A stretch of 10,261 bases of DNA from Echinostoma caproni. Taxonomy: Eukaryota > Platyhelminthes > Trematoda > Plagiorchiida > Echinostomatidae. Location: positions 1 through 10,261 of the forward strand of contig UZAN01054295.1 in the NCBI GenBank assembly GCA_900618425.1, given 5' to 3'. The stretch's first letter is position 1. The number at the start of each line of letters is the position of its first letter. Of the stretch, positions 7,009 to 10,261 are shown one piece after another. The translations under genes and the position numbers were made by a program. The notes under the pieces were generated by a model. It saw only the letters and a list, made by a program, of their open reading frames with translations. It was not told where the DNA came from and did not search any database.

Positions 7009-7833
7009 CTGGATAAACAAAAGTAAATAGAAAGATATCAGTTATTACATCCAGAACCAAATGTGTGAATAATTGTGTGAAAAAAATCAACAGATGCGCT
7101 GCACGTGTATCGATGCATGACAGTAGATAATGTACAGTATATGACGTACACCTTATTGATTAGCTGAGATGATAATTAGTTAGTCAAGAGAAGCAAATGA
7201 CAAAGACAGCGGATGTGAACAGCGTGTTTGTAGTCACTATACCAGATAATGAAGGGAACGTGGCACGACGGCCAAAAGTAGTACCACCTAGGCCGCGATC
7301 CAGGTAATCATGTAATTGTGCATAAATTTTCCTAAAGAGAGGGGAAAACATGGAAATTTACTCGATCCAAAATCACTTATAAACGCATCGATGCATGTAA
7401 CAAAACCAATTGGCCAGATGTTATTGATATCGGTAACAGGATTAGGAAAACGCCGATCGGTTGTTCTTTTTTACTTCACATTACTGATTAAATTCGCACT
7501 CGGGCACGCAGATCGTGACGTATCCTTCGCCTTCATCAAACCGGGACAAAGGATATTGATGAACAATATATAGCAGATCTGGATACTACCAGGCGCGTTA
7601 CCAGGAAGCGAACAGGGGATCGGTGACTAATCTGATAGTTAACCGTGAATAAGAAGAGTAAGGATTCAATAAGCGGTTATGGAGGATCGGTAGTAACGCT
7701 CGAACGGAGTGCACTTTGATTAGTTAGTGACCTCTTTGGGTTCGAGGTCTGGGCTCTGATGGTGATAGAGAACCTTGTGCTTAACGGCGCAATACCACCC
7801 CTAATCGATTGGGGCTAATATGCTTACAAAAAT

Positions 7834-7899
7834 TAGGTTATCGAGACCATAAGCTTTGGCTTTTCCATTGCAATAAAAAGCTTATGCTGAACTAACCTA
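7834..7899. other. Imperfect inverted repeat (possible stem-loop)
   Basis: Outer arms TAGGTTA (7834-7840) and TAACCTA (7893-7899) and inner arms CATAAGCTT (7848-7856) and AAGCTTATG (7878-7886) are perfect complements. They are separated by a 7/6-base internal loop and closed by a 21-base apical loop. The register of the two arms agrees, so one 66-base structure would form in RNA from either strand. No known RNA family is evident. Confidence 0.55.
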
Positions 7900-8283
7900 G
7901 TAACATAAGTGATCACCAAAATGTGCTTGATTCACAACTAAGAGCAACCGTCACCGTCAATGGTAGTGCATACATCACAAAAATGGAGCTTTGGACAGCA
8001 GCATAATTGGATTAGGAGTTAACATGCCCGTGAAGATTTCAAAAAATGAGTCCAAGCATTCAGCAAGCAGTAGCCCTTGCAAACCCATCATTTCTTATGC
8101 GAAAACAAGTTAGTTTCACTGATCGAAGGAATAAGCAGTCCGTTTGTGCGTACAAAGAGGTTTGAAACAGTAGTCTTGTGATTGAACGACGTCAATACCA
8201 TATTCTAATGGTTAGGTATGGAGACCATTCGACATCAGAATGCCGTAGAGGACCAAAATAATTTTCTAGTTCACTTTTACTTC

Positions 8284-8306
8284 ATTTATTATTACTATTA
8301 TTATTT
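8284..8306 (+). repeat. ATT trinucleotide-rich run
   Basis: An imperfect ATT/ACT tract of about seven units within the large E1-alpha intron. It looks like a simple-sequence repeat with no visible association to an element end. Confidence 0.7.
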
Positions 8307-8379
8307 CAACACGTAACCAATTACAGAGAACTGGCAAATGCACCACAATATATATAAACCAAAAGAGATCTGTAGTATA

Positions 8380-8890
8380 TGTTCACAGGTTGTGTGGGCA
8401 TGTTACCTCCTGGTGACCATGACCGAGGAAGGCGGATAACTCTGGCATCCCCACCCGAAGCTCTTAGCTAGAAAGCCAGACCTGCAAGACAACAGGATGG
8501 AGCTGAGTCTGCAGTCCAGTGGAGACCGGGGCCAGTTCATTGAATCATACGCCCTTTGTACGGGGTCAAACGTCCAAGATGCTCAATACACCTTCATGCT
8601 CAATTGAGCCGGTGACCACTGCCACAACACGAAAGGTGTGCGTGGTTTGTACGCCTCCCCTTCGTCGATTTGGAATCAAGGTTTTAGCCCACTCCTCTAG
8701 TGGTTCACCAACAAGAATGTTGGCTTTTCGTCCTCTCATTTTGGTGGGAAAACACCTCCGGCACGCGAACGGTTTCCTCAGCAGAGGCTAGTTGAGACGC
8801 CTGGTCGTATGGGAGCATTTCGCGTGGTGCAAGGGAAGGGTGAACAGTCACCGTCCAATACAACCACCCCGAACATACTGAGGTTTGATT
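8380..8890. other. Compositionally distinct intron block, possible repeat
   Basis: By eye this part of the intron is richer in G and C than its surroundings. It carries moderate open stretches on both strands: plus 8519-8791 with RKVCVVCTPPLRRFGIKVLA, and minus 8908-8705 with SGWLYWTVTVHPSLAPREML. None matches a protein I know. The change of composition suggests an inserted repeat or an old element, but there are no visible terminal repeats or target-site duplications. Confidence 0.35.
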
Positions 8891-9217
8891 AGATCCCAAG
8901 GTGCTCAATGTTCTCTAAAGATCGAAACACAAGCAATACAAGGTACCCGCACAATTCCTCGGTAATTATTTATCGTATTCGAAGCAGTGAAGTTAAAGCT
9001 CACTCGCAAGACAGAAAGTAGAGGTGGGAAGAGGCAATAAATTATGTTTCAAACCAGTCTCAGTGCAAATGGCTCGGGCGACAGGACTCCAATGAGTAGG
9101 TGCGAGAAAAATTGTTATAGTAAAGGGATCAAGATATTTTGTCTTGGGTCAAACTTTACATATGAAACGGCGAATTTATTTAGGTTCTCCAGGAAAAAAT
9201 ACAGAAGAACGACTGAC

Positions 9218-9466
9218 CTTAACTTCCTCATCGGTGCACAAATTAGCCTCCGTAATGCGCTTCTGAAATAGACTGATAGGATCACGTCCACGACGCACTG
9301 ACTGAACTTCTTCGCGGGTACGATAACTTGTGCCTGGATCACTCATGCTGTGTCCATGATAACGATAAGTTTCCGCCTCTATGAGAATGGGACCTTTACC
9401 TGAAACACACCATTCACGAGCGAATCGGGTGGCTTCCCGCACTGTGAGCACGTCCATACCATCAAT
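9218..9466 (-). CDS. PDHA1: Pyruvate dehydrogenase E1-alpha, penultimate exon
   Basis: The exon has exactly 83 codons, from [20 protein letters not shown] through [20 protein letters not shown] and [14 protein letters not shown] to [13 protein letters not shown]. In the family this region holds the phosphorylation loop: [20 protein letters not shown]. The catalytic histidine next to site 1 (human His292 by alignment) and the serines of site 1 (human Ser293) and site 2 (human Ser300) are all present. E1 should therefore be open to inhibition by pyruvate dehydrogenase kinase. E1 decarboxylates pyruvate with thiamine diphosphate and passes the acetyl group to E2 lipoate in the mitochondrial matrix. 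The acceptor is TTCTCAACAG ending at 9467 and the donor is AAG/GTCAGT. Both ends are in phase 0. Confidence 0.97.
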
Positions 9467-10094
9467 CTGTTGAGAATCAGAAAAATGAGTCAGATCGTGT
9501 ACTGTTCAGTACTAACATATATGATATGTCATTGGTCAAAACACCAACAAACGATTTTCATTAGTAATGTCTGTATAGGGTGTTCGTACAGAGGTAGAAA
9601 TATAATCGGTTTCCATGAGCGTTTGGCACCTTCAGTGTAAAATGTTGCTCCAAGATTGGGTTGGTCCAGCCCCAACCCTAACTGACTGGGCAAATGGTAG
9701 AGGAAGTAAAGAAGTTTTTCTATTTGAGCATATATATATAACGCATGCTTAAAATATACCCCAGCCATCGTAGTCCATAGGGGTCAACCACCTGCGTTAA
9801 TGCGGGACTGTGATAACCCAATAGCTTGTGCATAATCTTGGAATCGCCCATCCGGTTGTTCCTTTTGGCTCATGCAACGCAGTATAGACAGCGTTTTTCG
9901 AACAATGATTTGTGATCATCTTCCTCCTATAGTGGTCAATTTTCAACACCGTATGACAGAATAAACCGAACCGCTCAAAGGGTTTCTCATAGGCCTTAAA
10001 TCATTTTAGGTACCAATCCGGGGATCATTTCATTCGATTACCATCAGTAAATTAGCAGCTAAATTTCAATGTAAGGGACATGATTGACACTGAC
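9467..10094 (-). other. Intron of the E1-alpha gene (628 bp)
   Basis: The donor is GTCAGT at 10094-10089 and the acceptor is CAG at 9469-9467. The flanking exons join as GLW/IDGMD, which aligns without gap to GLRVDGMD in the human protein. An 80-codon minus-strand open stretch (9529-9768) includes LGLGLDQPNLGATFYTEGAK and SWKPIIFLPLYEHPIQTLLM. I do not recognise it, and it is not part of E1-alpha; it may be repeat-derived. An AT dinucleotide run lies near 9730-9739. Confidence 0.9.
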
Positions 10095-10261
10095 CCAAAG
10101 TCCGGGGATGTAATCGCCACGTGTATAGTAATTCGTGTTGGACGATGCCCGATGGACAGCGGTGCCCATACCGTACTTGTTGTTCTCGCATACGAATACA
10201 ACGGGGAGATTCCACAGTTTAGCCATATTGAATGCCTCGAAAACTTGACCTTGGTTCGCCG
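10095..10261 (-). CDS. PDHA1: Pyruvate dehydrogenase E1-alpha, thiamine diphosphate-binding exon (partial)
   Basis: The exon runs off the window edge, and its first two bases (10261-10260) belong to a split codon. It encodes 55 residues: [40 protein letters not shown] and [15 protein letters not shown]. The ANQGQ tract is the end of the GDG-x-ANQGQ thiamine diphosphate motif. The ENN-x-Y segment supplies the magnesium and cofactor ligands equivalent to human Asn225 and Tyr227. By alignment the first full residue is about human 199. Site 3 (human Ser232, in GTSVER) is alanine here (GTAVHR), so phosphorylation at this position is impossible. The donor is TGG/GTCAGT. The preceding GDG and the transit peptide lie outside the window. 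Confidence 0.96.

Larger units (their letters stand above)
7009..9217 (-). other. Intron of the E1-alpha gene (2209 bp)
   Basis: The donor is GTCAGT at 9217-9212 and the acceptor is CAG at 7011-7009, both on the minus strand. The two exons align end to end with E1-alpha proteins, so no coding exon is missing between them. The intron is AT-rich apart from about 8380-8890. It holds an imperfect hairpin (7834-7899) and an ATT-rich run (8284-8306). I see no complete mobile element or RNA gene in it. Confidence 0.9.

Noticed and set aside
7316..7573. Plus-strand 85-codon open frame in the large intron
   Set aside because: It is antisense inside an intron and has no motif. Its RSVVLFYF tract resembles one on the minus strand near 9230, but too briefly to call a repeat.
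7738..7749. GGGTTCGAGGTC resembling a tRNA or SINE B box
   Set aside because: No properly spaced A box or cloverleaf is present. The bases form a simple hairpin (GACCTC/GAGGTC, 7729-7749) instead.
7796..7814. CCCCTAATCGATTGGGG near-palindrome
   Set aside because: Short, with a one-base bulge, and without any associated element; consistent with chance in 10 kb.
1..10261. A novel defence, biosynthetic or other multi-gene system
   Set aside because: The content is a metazoan housekeeping gene plus decayed retroelements. Nothing suggests an operon, CRISPR array, phage or other accessory system.

Overview
This window looks like nuclear DNA of a metazoan, most likely a flatworm and probably a trematode. 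Three things support this. A typical mitochondrial pyruvate dehydrogenase E1-alpha gene is split by GT-AG introns. Most of the other coding-like sequence is dead non-LTR retrotransposon and Penelope-like element (PLE) protein. The RTE-type and PLE protein signatures resemble families I know from fluke genomes. The trematode assignment rests on recalled family resemblance, not on a search. No bacterial, viral or CRISPR-like system is visible.

Layout. Positions 1-488 hold two minus-strand retroelement fragments in the wrong relative order: a piece of reverse transcriptase (351-488), then a Jockey/CR1-like endonuclease piece (1-339) that runs off the window edge. Positions 489-1425 are mostly unassigned but contain a decayed minimal hammerhead ribozyme motif (992-1020, minus). 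Positions 1426-1620 hold a weak plus-strand retroelement trace. Positions about 1790-5600 are a degenerate RTE-type non-LTR element on the minus strand: endonuclease, linker, reverse transcriptase and C-terminal domain, in that order. A 5'-truncated PLE with a GIY-YIG endonuclease (3004-4180, plus strand) is inserted in it and flanked by a perfect 16-bp target-site duplication. Removing the insert and one duplication rejoins the RTE reading frame at the conserved N-x-RGISL region.

Positions 5601-6840 are AT-rich sequence with no recognisable gene and include the 3' flank of the host gene. Positions 6841-10261 carry the last three exons of the pyruvate dehydrogenase E1-alpha gene on the minus strand: 10095-10261 (partial), 9218-9466 and 6841-7008. 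The introns are 628 and 2209 bp. All three exons are open and conserved, with cofactor ligands and phosphorylation sites 1 and 2 intact. Site 3 is replaced by alanine.

How they relate. The host gene is the only apparently functional gene. The repeats lie downstream of its stop codon and form a layered record: the RTE copy landed first and was already carrying a stop codon when the PLE inserted. The larger host intron holds a region that looks foreign in composition and an imperfect hairpin, neither of which I can assign to a family.
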